Below are positions 38,179 through 50,228 of a stretch of 64,000 nucleotides of DNA, piece by piece. The DNA is from Cinnamomum chago. Its lineage: Eukaryota > Streptophyta > Magnoliopsida > Laurales > Lauraceae. The position numbers and the translations under genes were made by a program. The stretch is taken from NCBI GenBank assembly GCA_038049695.1, contig CP142455.1:20621501-20685500 (forward strand), in the 5' to 3' direction. Every line of letters begins with the position of its first letter. Position 1 is the stretch's first letter. Under the pieces are notes generated by a model, which saw nothing but the letters and a program-made list of their open reading frames with translations, ran no database searches and was not told the origin of the DNA.

Positions 38179-40229
38179 GTATCTAAGTTTTTCAAGACAT
38201 TGATATGATGAATCAATATCTCAATCATGGTCAATTTGCAACCTAGATATAACATATATAGTTTTTAATATAATAAATTAAGATAATTTGCACAACCCAT
38301 TGATAAATTGAATTATGAACTGAAAAAATAAGATTAGTCGAAGTTATGGCTCATAGAGAACCATTCCACCACTTGGATCATTGTGATCCTATTGGGATGG
38401 TGAGGCAACCTAGGCAAAATTCTTGGGATATAGAAGGAGAAATACAGTAAAAAAAACAATTCAATTTATATTAGGAATAAATTAAGGTATTAAAAATGTC
38501 TTTAGTGTTCATTTGCCTTTTGTTATATTAGGAATAAATTAAGGTATTAAAAATGTCTTTAGTGTTCATTTGCCTTTTGCACATATGATAGGAAAATGTG
38601 TTTTGCATAAGTAAATGTTACATATGCAATTGTCACACCTATGAAACACGTTACCATATTTATCAAAATTATCATTTTCAAATGAGTAAATGAGTACATT
38701 CAACGATTTTAGATGTATTTCGATTTCTTGAAAGTTTTTCACAATTCTTTCAAATTATATCAATGAAGAATTAAGATATAAAACTAAAGGTCCTAATATC
38801 TACCATTAGTGCAAGAATAATGACCAGTTCGGATTATGAGTTGGACGCCCACGAAGAGTGGAAAATTAAATTTATAGATCAAGTCTTCTTCACAAACTTC
38901 TCAAATTTATAAAGATTTCAGATAATCAGCTTTTAAGAAATTAGGATTTATTAGTTTAATAAACAAACTAAATAGTTTGGATTACAACTATGAGCGCACT
39001 GCCCCCATGAATAAAAAAAAGGCAATTGATGGAGCCCACGGAAACACAATCACCTTGTGAGTGAGTGTGCTAGTTTCTTTTGCAAAGATGTGTGAAAGCC
39101 ATTTTCATGTGTTTAAATAAGAAACTTGTGTATGTAAATAGCCTTATTTGCACACCATTTTTTTATCTCATTGACATGTCAAACGCGTAAATTAGCACAA
39201 ATGTGATGATGTGTAACGACTATGGATATGAATTATTTACATATAATAAATGATTCCAAGCAAACAACCTCTTAGCATGCTATACTATTGTGCTTAAAAT
39301 TTATCAATATTTATCACAATCTCCTGAGGATTCTCTTCTAAATTTGAAGAAGAAAATGGCAACAGTACTATAACAGCTTTCATTACAATGTTGGAATCAA
39401 ATTAAATAGAGAGTTTGATGGGACTTGAAGGCTCTCATCATGTCATTTTAATTTTACTCTTGATTCATATTCGGGTACAATTCCCTATTACCCATTCAAC
39501 CCAAGGACCCATCCCATTTTCATACTTTCCTGTGGAGGTATAACCGTATAAGGAATGGACTCTATATCTTAAATGTTTATTATTATTTATATGTTTCATG
39601 GCTGCCAAAGGAAATTATTTCATATTGGTGGGGGCCAGATGTAAATATATTTTGTTGAAAGGGTTGTGCTTAACCAACTTAAAAAATGAGAAGTGGTTTA
39701 ATACAAACTATGAAAGATTGACACACACTAATATAGAAAAGCTAGTGGTGTGATTCGAAAGGTGATCAAAGGTAGTGGTGGTTTTGGCCCTTATGATGAC
39801 CTTTAGCAATTAATAACCCTTCTAAATAACGAAAGTTGAGATAATTCTTATAGGTACTTATGTTGTTTTTATAGACTAAAATACCTTCAACTATGTACTA
39901 TAATCTAAAATTGTAAATTATGCTATATCATATAGATATATTTCTTTTTTAACTTAACAAGGGGGTAATTCTTTTGTGATATTACATAAATGAAAAAATA
40001 ATAAAAAATCGTAAAAAAAAAAGGTATAAAATTATTTAAGGAATTCTAGTCCATAAAAACTGCATCAATTATATCAACTTTCGTTACAAGGCGGAGATAT
40101 CTATAGTTAAAGGTTACTATATAGGTAAAACCCTTTTTTATTTAGGATCCTAATGTACTCTATTTAATTTTTTTTTTATTTTTACAAAGGCATTAATAAA
40201 TGGTACTTCTTGCTCAACTTTTTCTTCTT
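38179..40229. other. Intergenic, AT-rich, no gene seen
   Basis: Contains an almost perfect 57-bp tandem duplication (38467-38580). Otherwise AT-rich with no ORF of note. Confidence 0.45.
38467..38580. repeat. 57-bp tandem duplication
   Basis: TTAGGAATAAATTAAGG begins at 38471 and again at 38528; the two units are essentially identical, so the duplication is recent. Confidence 0.92.
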
Positions 40230-40560
40230 CTTCCTCCTTTTTTTTAAAGGAGATTTCATTCAACAAAACCGAGACCTAGGATGGAAGAAAACATGTCGAA
40301 ACCAAGTGCTGAAAACAATAATCCCAACAAAAGCTTTTGCCAAAGAGAGAATAGTACTTGGCCAAAACATATGCAACCTCATTAACAGTCTGAGAAACAA
40401 TCTAAAACTCAACAAAAGAAAGAGAACAACAGTGAAGGTTCACGCCCGAAATAATAGAATGGATGAGTCTGAATTTCCTTAATTTAAAGGAACCTCTACA
40501 ATCAAGGAACCAATCTCGCTCAATCTCAAAGGTTAATGTCCAACCTCTTGCAGCTTGGGC
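40230..40560 (-). mobile_element. LINE 3' fragment, minus strand
   Basis: A T-run near 40238-40245 stands for a poly(A) tail. Reading minus from 40560, the frame gives ERDWFLDCRGSF and then, in another frame, TVNEVAYVLAKYYSLFG, which resembles the RNase H end of plant L1 LINEs (..N.VA..LA..). It is a short, frameshifted, heavily 5'-truncated copy. Confidence 0.5.
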
Positions 40561-41078
40561 TCCAACCTAGGAACCTCGCGCAACGTGAGCTTGAGCATGG
40601 TTTGAGCATGAACCAAGTGAATTACGAGCCAAATTATACTTATTTGTGCTCATGCCTAACTCAGTATGAACTTTAATTAAGTATAAATTAAGTCGAGCCA
40701 AATTAATTAAGCATGAGCTTCACTAGACAATGCACATCAAGTTTGAACTCAATTCATGTCATAAGCATATATGTGTGCATCATGTTGCATGTATGATAAT
40801 TCTCTACGACCAAAAGGTGCCTATGCAAGGATATTGATGAGTAGTATGAATGGAGGTTTCAGAAGGAAGGGTGAGCCCACTTATGTCAATTGTCAAGGTG
40901 GATGATAATGGCAGAATTATGCATTACATATATGTATGGGGAGCCAAGCACTTTAACAGGCCAAGCTTGAGTTAAGTGGAGCCAACTCAGGCCTACCTTA
41001 ACGTTAATAAACTTATTAAACACTCGAGCCAATCTCAAGTGACTTTTGAACCAAGTTGGCTTGTTTATATCCTTGAAC
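40561..41078. mobile_element. Possible non-autonomous DNA transposon with GAGCTTGAG text
   Basis: The right end reads CAAGGATATAAACAAGCCAA inward, like the GGATGTAAACGAGCC end of plant hAT-like MITEs. The interior is full of GAGCTTGAG/CTCGAGCC-like text. The left end was not found. Confidence 0.35.
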
Positions 41079-42429
41079 ATAATCATGTGGATGTGGCCCC
41101 TAGCCTCTTAATTCCCAAAGTGGATGATATATATATATAACCTCATGCGGATTATGCAGGTTGAGCCTAACCCAACCTGATTTAAATGCGAGTTAGGTTT
41201 AACGAATCAGTATAAATTATAAGTAGGATTACATTGATCAAGTGATGGGTCAATTTTGGATCAAATTAGCATATCGGGTCTAAATTCAAACCGGTATGAA
41301 TTTCTAGAATTCCATGAGCTTGAGGACTCAACCTAGATATGTGTTATCTATTTCACTGTATAATTTATATAAAGTATATAGATTTTAATGGGAACAATAC
41401 CGTCTCTTTCATGAAAATGAGAATTCATGGCGCGGAATCCTCTCGCGACACAAACAAATCCTCTAAATAGGTTTTGTTTGCTGGAATAAAAAAAATTCAG
41501 ATAGGAGAACTTAAAAATCTTCAAATATGATAAACTTTTTTATATACAATTGCACTCATGCTTCCAAAAGTACCATTTCATGTGCTAAGCTTTTAGAATC
41601 CTCTAAATAGATTTAGGGCATGTTTGTGCGGTTCCTTTTTCTACGTAAATAAAAAGGTAATACCTTCTCATATTCTAGAAATTCATTTTTGTTCGTTGGG
41701 CGCAAACACATCCTCCGCAAAAAAATCTCCATCTTTGTGGGATCTTTTCTGCACGAGATAATAAACACAAGTCCTACCTGTCCTCAATCTCATTTTGATT
41801 GCCGTAATACAAACAACAAATCTTATGAATTCCATTCGACATCCTTTAATATACAAATTGGGATCGTCTTAGACTTTTCCTCGCGGTCCCAAGCCTGCGT
41901 TAATGTCAGGCACCACTGGACACGTGCATGTCGATGGTCACCGTGAGAAAAAGCCGAAGACAATCGAGCATCTTAATATACATATACATGGTAATTTCAA
42001 AAAACACAAATGTCCCTTAAAAGGGTAAAAAAAGAAAGTAACTCAGACACATCTCACTCAGGCACACTGACTTGCTCGACTCACTGGGTACTACCGTACC
42101 ATAGACTGAGCCAAGTAACGTAGGTGAAAAAATTTTTGGTGTGGAAAAAGAGGAGAAAAAGAAGGGAAGCTGGAGAGAGAGAGAGATAGATTTTTCTCTT
42201 TCTTTAAATTAACCACACTGTGAAAAGGCACCGACTGAAATATAAAAATAAAGAAGGGAAATGGCATTTGTGTAGTTGGATGCAAAAGCATGGTCTGAAT
42301 GAGAAATCCTTCTTGAGAGTGAAGTCTTCCAAAAGAGGAACGTAGGGTGGGTACAACATAGATAGGACAGCGCTTACCCTTCCCCCCATCCATCTATGGT
42401 ATGGTAATTGGCAAATCCCATTCTTCTCC
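41079..42429. other. Intergenic sequence upstream of the HAP8-like gene
   Basis: 41140-41300 has degenerate AACCCAACCTGA text. TTAGGGCATGTTTGTGCGG at about 41615 resembles the left end of the Tourist at 32642, but no partner end was found. The last few hundred bases presumably include the promoter of the following gene; no clear TATA box was seen. Confidence 0.4.
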
Positions 42430-42975
42430 TTAAAACCGTCTATCTCACTCTCTCTTCTTTTCTTTTTCTTTGGGGTTCTGCAATTGCAATTGTATGAAAG
42501 TATTGTACAACAAAACCTGCTTTTGGGTGGAGAACCAGATGCCTTTGATGTGGGTGTGGGTGGTGCTCTCTGTCTCTGCTTCTGCTTCTTCTACTTCTTC
42601 TTCTTTTTCCCCTTATTTTTTTGCTTTTAATACTGTGCAGGTGTTGATTGAATCTATTTATTTATCTTTCTGTAGCTTCTTTTTTCTTTGTTTGGTCTTC
42701 TCTTCTTCTTCTTCTTATGATCTAGAGGGGGCTGGTTGGAAACTAGAAACCCATGAAGGGAAGGCATGGAAGAGGAAGGTTTGTGTGATTTCATGCTGTT
42801 TTCATGCGATCTGAAAGATTGTTTTCAGGTCTTTTGATGGGTTTTTTTTTTTTTTGGGGGGGGTGGGGGGTTTGTTTTGGATGTTCTTCTGAGTTCTTTT
42901 TCCTTGTTTTTGATGGTGATGGTGTTTTGGGGGTTTTCTTCAGATGTTTTTATGTTCATAGAGTGAGTTTTATGG

Positions 42976-43010
<35 letters not shown>

Positions 43011-44237
43011 TTCTGCTCTTGAGCTTGGAGGTTTTTTTTTTTTCACAATTCTGATTGTGTTTCTTCTCTTCTCTAGAAATATGGTTGTGTTTTGTATTTT
43101 TTTTCTCTCTTATTTCCATCTCTGACGAATCCAAAGATCTTCCCTTCTCAGGTTACTTTTTTGTAGAAGAGATGTGCTAACTTGCTTTCCATATAAAAGA
43201 TTTTATATCATTTCATGATATTTCCGTTTCTTTCTTTGAGGGTTTTGTAGGCTTCTACTTCTAAAAATCTGGGTTTTTCTTGTCTTCTTTTTTTCTTCTC
43301 AGAAAACTCTACTGATCTATTCATCTTACCTTAGTTTCGAGTATAGTCCATCACCGGATGACTTTCATACTAGAAGAGATTTGTATCATTTCTTGATGTT
43401 CCCTTTTTTGGGCTGTTTATTCATTTTGCAAGGATCTTGTGGTTTCTACTCATCTTTGCACAACTTCTTTGAAACTTAACCGATCATCCTTGGTTCTTGA
43501 GTTTATTTTGGTTGAACCCATCAAACAATTGCTTTCACGGTAGAAGTTTTGTGTCATTTTATGGGATTTTTCTGAGATTCCTTTTTCTGGGTTTGAGTTT
43601 TTCTTCATTTCTTGCTTGGAGAGCCCTTGTTCTCTGTCTTCTTTCTGAAGGTTTCTTTTTTCCCTTTTATCAAATATTATGGTTATGGGTTCTCTCTAGA
43701 TTTCTTGTGAATATGACCTCTTTTTTTAATGTTCTTGGCCCAGTTAATCGATTTCCTGGTTGTCTTCCATAAACATCTATGGTCTTCTCTTCCCTCTTTC
43801 CACTTGATTTTCTCCAATTTTTTCTCCTCACATGATTTCATGTCATGGGTTTTCACCACCGCCTTAGTTCTCTTTTTTTCTAGTCTCTTTGGTTGGGATT
43901 TAGACATGTTCTTCGAAGGGGCTATGATGATATTCTTTCATTGTTTCTTGCCTCTGGTTTACCTCTACAACTTTTGTTTCTTGTTTTGATCACATAAAAT
44001 AACATCCCAGAAGCTTCCTGGTGATGGGATCTCCCAGATTTTGCTTGCTGATTTCATTGAAATGAAGGGCCTAGTCTAATTTCTTTCTGTTCTAGGAATT
44101 TTTAGTGCTTGCTAACTTCAATTTTTAGTTTATTGATCACATAAAATATTGTTCTAGAACACTGTAGAGGCTATTTTTGTGTCATGGTCTTGGGGGGGAT
44201 TTATCTCAACCTTTGCTTTCTTTTTAATTATTTTCAG
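42430..44237 (+). other. Pyrimidine-rich 5' leader exon and leader intron of the HAP8-like gene (inferred)
   Basis: T/CT-rich for 1.8 kb, including a CT run at 42979-43008, and ending at a good acceptor, TTATTTTCAG, at 44237. Pyrimidine-rich leaders and long first introns are common at plant housekeeping genes. Possible donors include CAG/GTGTTG near 42640 and AAG/GTTTGT near 42779; I cannot choose between them. ORFs here are runs of Ser/Leu/Phe from the pyrimidine bias. Confidence 0.4.
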
Positions 44238-44482
44238 GCATCAAATCAGAGAGGGGCATGTAGCTAGCTGTATGAAGTAGTCCTGAAGAGGAAAGGAGGG
44301 AAGTTTTCACCCGTCTGTTGAGAAGGGTGATTGGAGATATTTGTCATCTATCTTTTGTGGCTTTGGTTATGCTGGAGTCAAAGTACAAGAGGAGGCGTAG
44401 TTCCAGCAAAGCTCTTGGGACTATAGGAGGGGAAAGAAGCACCAGAAAAGGGAGAAGCCTCTCTTCAGATGTTATCCATTGA
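44238..44482 (+). promoter_or_regulatory. Leader exon with three upstream ORFs before the HAP8-like ATG
   Basis: After the acceptor at 44237 come a start-stop ATGTAG at 44258-44263, a three-codon ATGAAGTAG at 44272-44280, and a 37-residue ORF at 44369-44482 (MLESKYKRRRSSSKAL..) that is basic and overlaps the main ATG (44469) by 14 nt in another frame. Overlapping uORFs usually reduce main-ORF translation, so post-transcriptional control is likely if this exon is used. Confidence 0.5.
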
Positions 44483-47400
44483 AAACCCTTCAGATCCCTC
44501 ATGTTCTTGCAAGAACTCACAACTGAAAGGTGATGGAAGGGCTGGTGAGGAGTTTGCCTTGCAAGGGGCTTCAGATCTGGTAAAGCCAACAGGCCTTGAT
44601 GAGACCCAACAATCTCATTTTTCCATAAGGTGAATTATTTTCTTCAATTTCCTTTGGTGATGACGGCTTATCCCTTTTTCATCTAAATGTTCTCATGGGA
44701 AGTCCCCTTTGGCCGTCTTTCAAGCACTTAATTCCCCAAGAATACAAACGTCTAAATCAGATCCAGAGCCACAAGGCCTATTTTGTAGAAAGATGTGAAA
44801 GAAATTCCCTTACTATTTGTGGTGCTTCTTTGACAGTATTTCGTCTTCCTTTTTGTGGCTTTATCTGTAGAAATTTACATAAAAATGGGGGAGAGATTGG
44901 GCTGAATCTTCAATAGTTTTTATGGGTTTTACTAGTTGAATCTTAAAAGGAACCCCCACCAGTTGTTTACATAGTATTGAATGGCTATTTTTTTTCCCCT
45001 TTGTTTGCAATACAGTTGATCAGCTAATTTTGCCCTTTTGTTCTATGATAAAGGGATCAGTCTGCCTCTTGGATTTGATTTCTTCTATGGTCTCATGTCT
45101 CTGACTGGAACTTGGAAGTGTGTGAATCATATGTTGAGCTTTGTTCCAGGTCCCACTTCTGAATCATGTAATGGGTTCATTGGAATCCTGCTAGTTAACT
45201 GTTTGATATTATCTACTGTACAATCTTTGTTCAGTTCCATCGTTAAAGTGATTTCTTTTCTAGAACTTAGAGCATGTGATGTCAACAGCCCATGAAAATG
45301 TGTATTGATAAAGCTTGGTGACTGCAAGCTATCTGCGGGTGTTTATTTATACATTGAATTCTCTTATTAAGCTTGGCCTAAAGGTGAATTTGATTGCTTG
45401 TAATTGTATCGCAGAGATTATGTCTTTACAGCTCGGAGCAAGGATATAGGAGCGAATTGGCCATTTCAGCAAGATTTCTTGCAACTTTGCTTGAAGCATG
45501 GCATCAACGATCCATTGCCACCTTTTGAACCTCCTGATTTTGTGATAGACCAACGTTGCAAAAAATCTGTAAGATCACAACATCAGTTTACCTGTGTAGA
45601 TAGTGAAAAGGATATAGTGGAAACTGATCCTTTTGAAAAGGAAGGTGCAAGTTTGCTGGATTTGCAAGACAACTGCGTCAAGCACAAACCATCCCAATCG
45701 TTGGATCAATCAGTTTTAGAGTATTTGGATCAAGGAGACAAGGGATTTTGTAGATTATCAAAATCATTGGGTTCAAATGAGGTCGGTGGAAACGGAGATA
45801 TTGTATCAACATTGACCACTGAAATTGAAATTAATAGCAACCCAGTCCCTGCTGATAGAATATATTCTTCATTACGTGAAGCCAACAACAGCATCTCAGA
45901 AGCATCGATCGAATTTCAAGCTTTGGAAGCTCCTCCACCTTCCAACAGGACTGGAATTTTGATTGGAAATTCAACTAATAAGTGCCAATTAATTGTAAAT
46001 TTGGGTGTTGTATCTGAATGTAGCCGGCCTGAAGCTATAATTCCAAGTTCTAGTGCTTCATCAGAACCCATGGCATCAAAAGTTTGCCCTGTTTGCAAAA
46101 CATTTGCATCTACTTCCAATACTACTTTGAATGCCCATATTGATCAATGCCTTGCCTTGGAGTCTACTGGAAAGGAGGTCTTGACTGATAGGACTAAATA
46201 TAGAGTCAAATTAAGGAAGAAACGATTGATGACTGATATCTATGCCACCGCACCACATTGCACTCTAGAAGACCTTGATCGGAGGAATGGCACGAACTGG
46301 GCCATTGATTCAAATTCACCAACTATGAATGGTGAGACGCGCATGGAGAAAAGGCAAAGGATGGGTCAAGTAGATGTGGGAGATGATGGAGATGATGAAC
46401 ACGAGGTGTATGTAAACTCAAATGGCACGAAGCTTCGGATCCTGTCTAAGTTCAATGATAATGTTGCACCAACAGTCGGAGATGATTTCTCTGAGACGAC
46501 TCATTTGGAAATGAAGGCAAGCAAGATCCATTTTGGCAATAAAAAGCGTTTTGGCCAAAAGTTATCTAAGCTTTTAAAAGACGAGCCTCAAAGCAAGAAA
46601 TTACACTCTTTAAAGCTTCACAATGGCGAGGTAGTTGGGTGTGTTTGTTTTGGCATCATTTCTCCTCAAAGTCAACTTCATTTTACCTTCCTGGATATGT
46701 TTCATTTTTCGTTCATTTGGGTTTGTGCACAAAAGATAGATTTCCTGTATGTCTTGTTTATCTAAGATTGGGAACCACATTTTGCTCTATTATCTTTGAT
46801 ACAAGCGAGGGAGATTGGTACTTTATTTTTGTTTTTTTTTTTAATAAGTTGCTCAAAACCATGTTCGCTGAAAATAATAGATCATTTGGAGTCCGGTAAC
46901 ATTTCCATGCTGATATTAAGCCTGAGATGCTTCAAATAATTCTCAGTCTCCTTTCATCTTCCTTTTGATTGCAAAAAAGGTCCTTTTAAATTGATTGCCT
47001 TTCATATTCCTTTCTGAAATGATTTTTAACCTGCTCGCTTGGTTTTTATATTTTCATTTAATACTATCTTACACGTAAATCAAGCAAATTTAAAGGCTCT
47101 TGTTGTAATTTTTGAAAGCTTTTGATGAAGCTATTGTAATATTTCTTATTGTTTCTTCATTCATTTCTGGTTTTTAAATTTCTTGTTATCACATTGTTTA
47201 AAAGCTTCTTGCATGCATATTTCATTCACATAATATAACATAATCCCTTTTCTTTGTTTGAAATTTTCATAATCAGATCCCTGAGGAACTTCATGAAGAT
47301 TATCGTATGGACAATTGCGAGAAAGAGAAATCATTGTCCCAGCTACTGAATGCTCAAAATTCAACCAATGCTGATGGATCAGGAGCTTGGAGTAAATGGG

Positions 47401-50228
47401 CATGCTCCAAAAGATCCTCTCTTTCAAAAAAATCCAGCAACAGAGATGAGCGTGGATTGGCTGGTGACCGACCTTTGATCAAGAGCAACCTCTCTACTTC
47501 AGACAATTCTTCTACCAAGAGAAATCACATTCTGAAGTTCTCAAGGTTGTCAGAAGATCCTACTGCTCCTCTGAGAAGTAAGGGAGAAGAGATTTTATCA
47601 AATGGCATTGATAATTGTGAAAGAACATCTCCAAGACCACATGGGAATAATCTCGAGCGCTTGATGGATGGTACTTCAATCGCTGATGGTTGTATGATGA
47701 AACTTCCCAGGTCTTCAGCAAGTTATGCTGCTTCTCCTAGAAGCAAGAGAGTGGAGGTTAAAGCAGGTACTACTCAGAGATCCCCAAAACCGCCTGAGAG
47801 TCATCAATTCTCATGGAAGGCCAAAAAGTCCTCAACCTTGAGAAGCGATGTTTTATTGGAGAAACCATCATACCCCTTGGAACAAATAAAAAGTAGTGAC
47901 AACAGAAAGAGCTTGTCCTTACAGAAGTCTCGGAAGGGTAGATATGTAGCCGAAATGAGTGAACTGATAGGGGGAGTGGCCTCTGATGTAGATGAGGTTT
48001 ATGATTGGATTCATGATTCCACTGGAGTTTTGGGGCCTAGGTCTGTAAATCAGAATGAGATGCACATTACCCATAAACTAAATCGTCTGGAGGACTTGAT
48101 GGGGTCTGAAACAGAAGCAACTAGCACCGAAGAGTCTATGGAAAGCGATAAACAAATCGAATCTGAACAAGATGCAAGCACATCTGAACAAGAGGAGAAT
48201 GAGTTTCCAGAAAGGTTGCATTTTCCAGTTGAATATTGTGGTCCTGATATGGCAAGTGGGTATTTGGAAGATGAGTGCAATTCCAGTCAATACAACAAAT
48301 CTGAGGACCAAGAATCTTCTGCTGGAGAGGCTGCAGAGAAAGTTTTCAGAGACAACATTGTGAGCATGGGTGAAATCCAAAGTTCTAATGGTAATGCTGC
48401 ACATGCTCCTCATACCGATGCCCAAGCACCAGGTCTTGAAGAAGATCATGTAGAAAATATATTTCGATCCAAATCACAGGTAGATCCAGCCACTCCCGGA
48501 TCATGTGATGATAAGGATATGAATTTTGTTGATAGAGGGGGTGATAATGCTCAGGCGGCAACAAAAATAGAGGCTGGCTCTTTCACTGAAGCCAACCTGA
48601 CATTGATTCAAAGATTCGGAACAAGTTTTCTGAGTCCTGGGGATACTGGATATGAAATTCAGGAGAACTCGTCAGTAACCTCAAGTGGACTCCACTTTGC
48701 TCGGGATGAACGCCAGCGAGTTGATAGAGACCAATCAGGATCTCCTGTTTCTGCTGACTCAGCTATGTCTCCCCCACCTACAACAAAATCCAATTTCAAA
48801 TGTTCAGGGCTAGAGGCACCATCACTGGGAACTGAAATTCAAAATAAGGGGAGTGTGAGCTTTTCAGGCAGCACTGCTGAAGCCACATTGACAGATGCTC
48901 CTGATTTATGTCCAGGTTCTGTGTTGCCATCTTCACCAAGGAAAGAGGGAAGTGAAAAGGCAAAGCTGGAAGAGGAGAATTTGGAGGTTACAGTTTCAGC
49001 TGCGAAGAAATCTTCAAGTTTTTCAGATGATCAGCCATGCTGTTGCTCCCGAAAGGAAAGTATTTATCAGGGTGCTTCTATGTCATATCCAGAATGGCAA
49101 CTCCAAATACCGAAAGGCATGGTGTCAACCTTAGTCGTGCCTCCCAATGGTGGGGAGGAGACAACTTCCAATTCGAATACCATGCCGGAAATCTGCTCTT
49201 CTTTCAGCAGTGGCTCAGGTTCACAAATTGACGAGGTAGTCATTCCCACCTTGGATTCACCTGTAGGCTCCATTTTGACAAGAGCTTCTTCGAATGCTTC
49301 AACGAAACTCCAAACTTGCAGTGATTTCAGCTTGGGTAGCCCTTCCTCTCAGACTCCTTCACCCTCTTCCACTAGTAGTTCCATCTTGAGGTTAATGGGA
49401 AAGGACCTGATGGTCATGAGCAAAGATGAAGATGTATTCGTTGGAGCCCCAAAAAATCCTTCAGCTGCTCCAAATGACAATCCAAATTCGAAATATCTGG
49501 CCCTTTTTGGATTTCCTACCAGCAATGTTGTGAATCAGGATACTATTTCTTCCCATGGTCGATCTCCTGATCCATGCTTTCTGCCTAAGAATTTCAATGC
49601 TTTTTCAGGTGGGTTAAGTAGAAACTGTAAGGTTTCAAACCAGACACCCTTGCAGCTGCCTATTAATCATCTGGACATGAATACAGCAGGTTTTGTGGGC
49701 TCAGCAGTGCAGCAAGGATCAGAGGGCAGATCTGATGGGCAGTCCCAACAGAAGACTCTGAACAAAACACCCAACTTCCCATTTTCTTACAATTTTGACA
49801 GATCATCTCCCGAACCTGTTTGTGTCTCTCAAGCTGCCAAACTCATGAGCGAGGTTATTGTCATTGATGACTCTCCTGAACTGGGACCGACTTCAGGTTC
49901 AGTCGATGCCAAGTACAGTATTGGACCAAGAGGAAACCAGCCTTTGCCAATGGGTATTTTACCTCTGGCTGTTTCCAATTTTAATTCGAGGCCCATGAAT
50001 GTGTTTTCTTGCTTTCCACCATCAACCAATTTCTCAACAGAGCAGCTGCCTGTGGGCTCCAACCCCAGTTTTCTGATGTCGTGCCCAGGGGCAAATGCTA
50101 GTTTTACAAAGCAAGGAGGTAGTGCTGCACAAGGTTTGGGTATCCTTTCTCCAGTCCCACCTATACTTCCTTCTCCTTCAACAGGTTATCTGAATTCAAC
50201 ACTTTATTACTCTCCAAGCTTGCGGTAG
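44469..50228 (+). CDS. HAP8: HAPLESS 8-like protein with Rad18/UBZ4-type zinc finger
   Basis: Exons 44469-44629, 45415-46630 and 47277-50228 join to 1442 residues plus TAG. Donors are AAG/GTGAAT and GAG/GTAGTT; acceptors are CGCAG/A and TCAG/AT, and the frame is kept. The N-terminus MLSIENPSDPSCSC and the block RDYVFTARSKDIGANWPF (residues 54-71) match the plant HAP8 family (Arabidopsis At5g56250, named from a hapless pollen mutant). Residues 278-299 have CPVC..NAHIDQCL (C278, C281, H295, C299), the C-X2-C-X13-H-X3-C layout of Rad18/UBZ4 ubiquitin-binding fingers. A basic KLRKKR segment follows. The rest is Ser-rich and probably disordered, with an acidic ESEQDASTSEQEENE stretch and VIVIDD (residues 1319-1324), a SUMO-interaction-like motif. 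It is longer than I recall for Arabidopsis HAP8 (about 800). Nuclear location is inferred; molecular function is unknown. Confidence 0.88.

Noticed and set aside
41615-41640. Second Tourist element starting GGGCATGTTTGTGCGG
   Set aside because: The left end resembles the copy at 32642, but no inverted partner followed by TAA or TTA was found downstream.
42825-43046. Minus-strand ORF with an ERERERER run
   Set aside because: It is the translation of a CT microsatellite and a poly-T run in the leader region of the HAP8-like gene.
47307-50228. 973-residue ORF as a separate gene starting at 47307
   Set aside because: The frame is open upstream to a good acceptor at 47276 and joins in phase to the exon ending at 46630, so it is the third exon of the HAP8-like gene.
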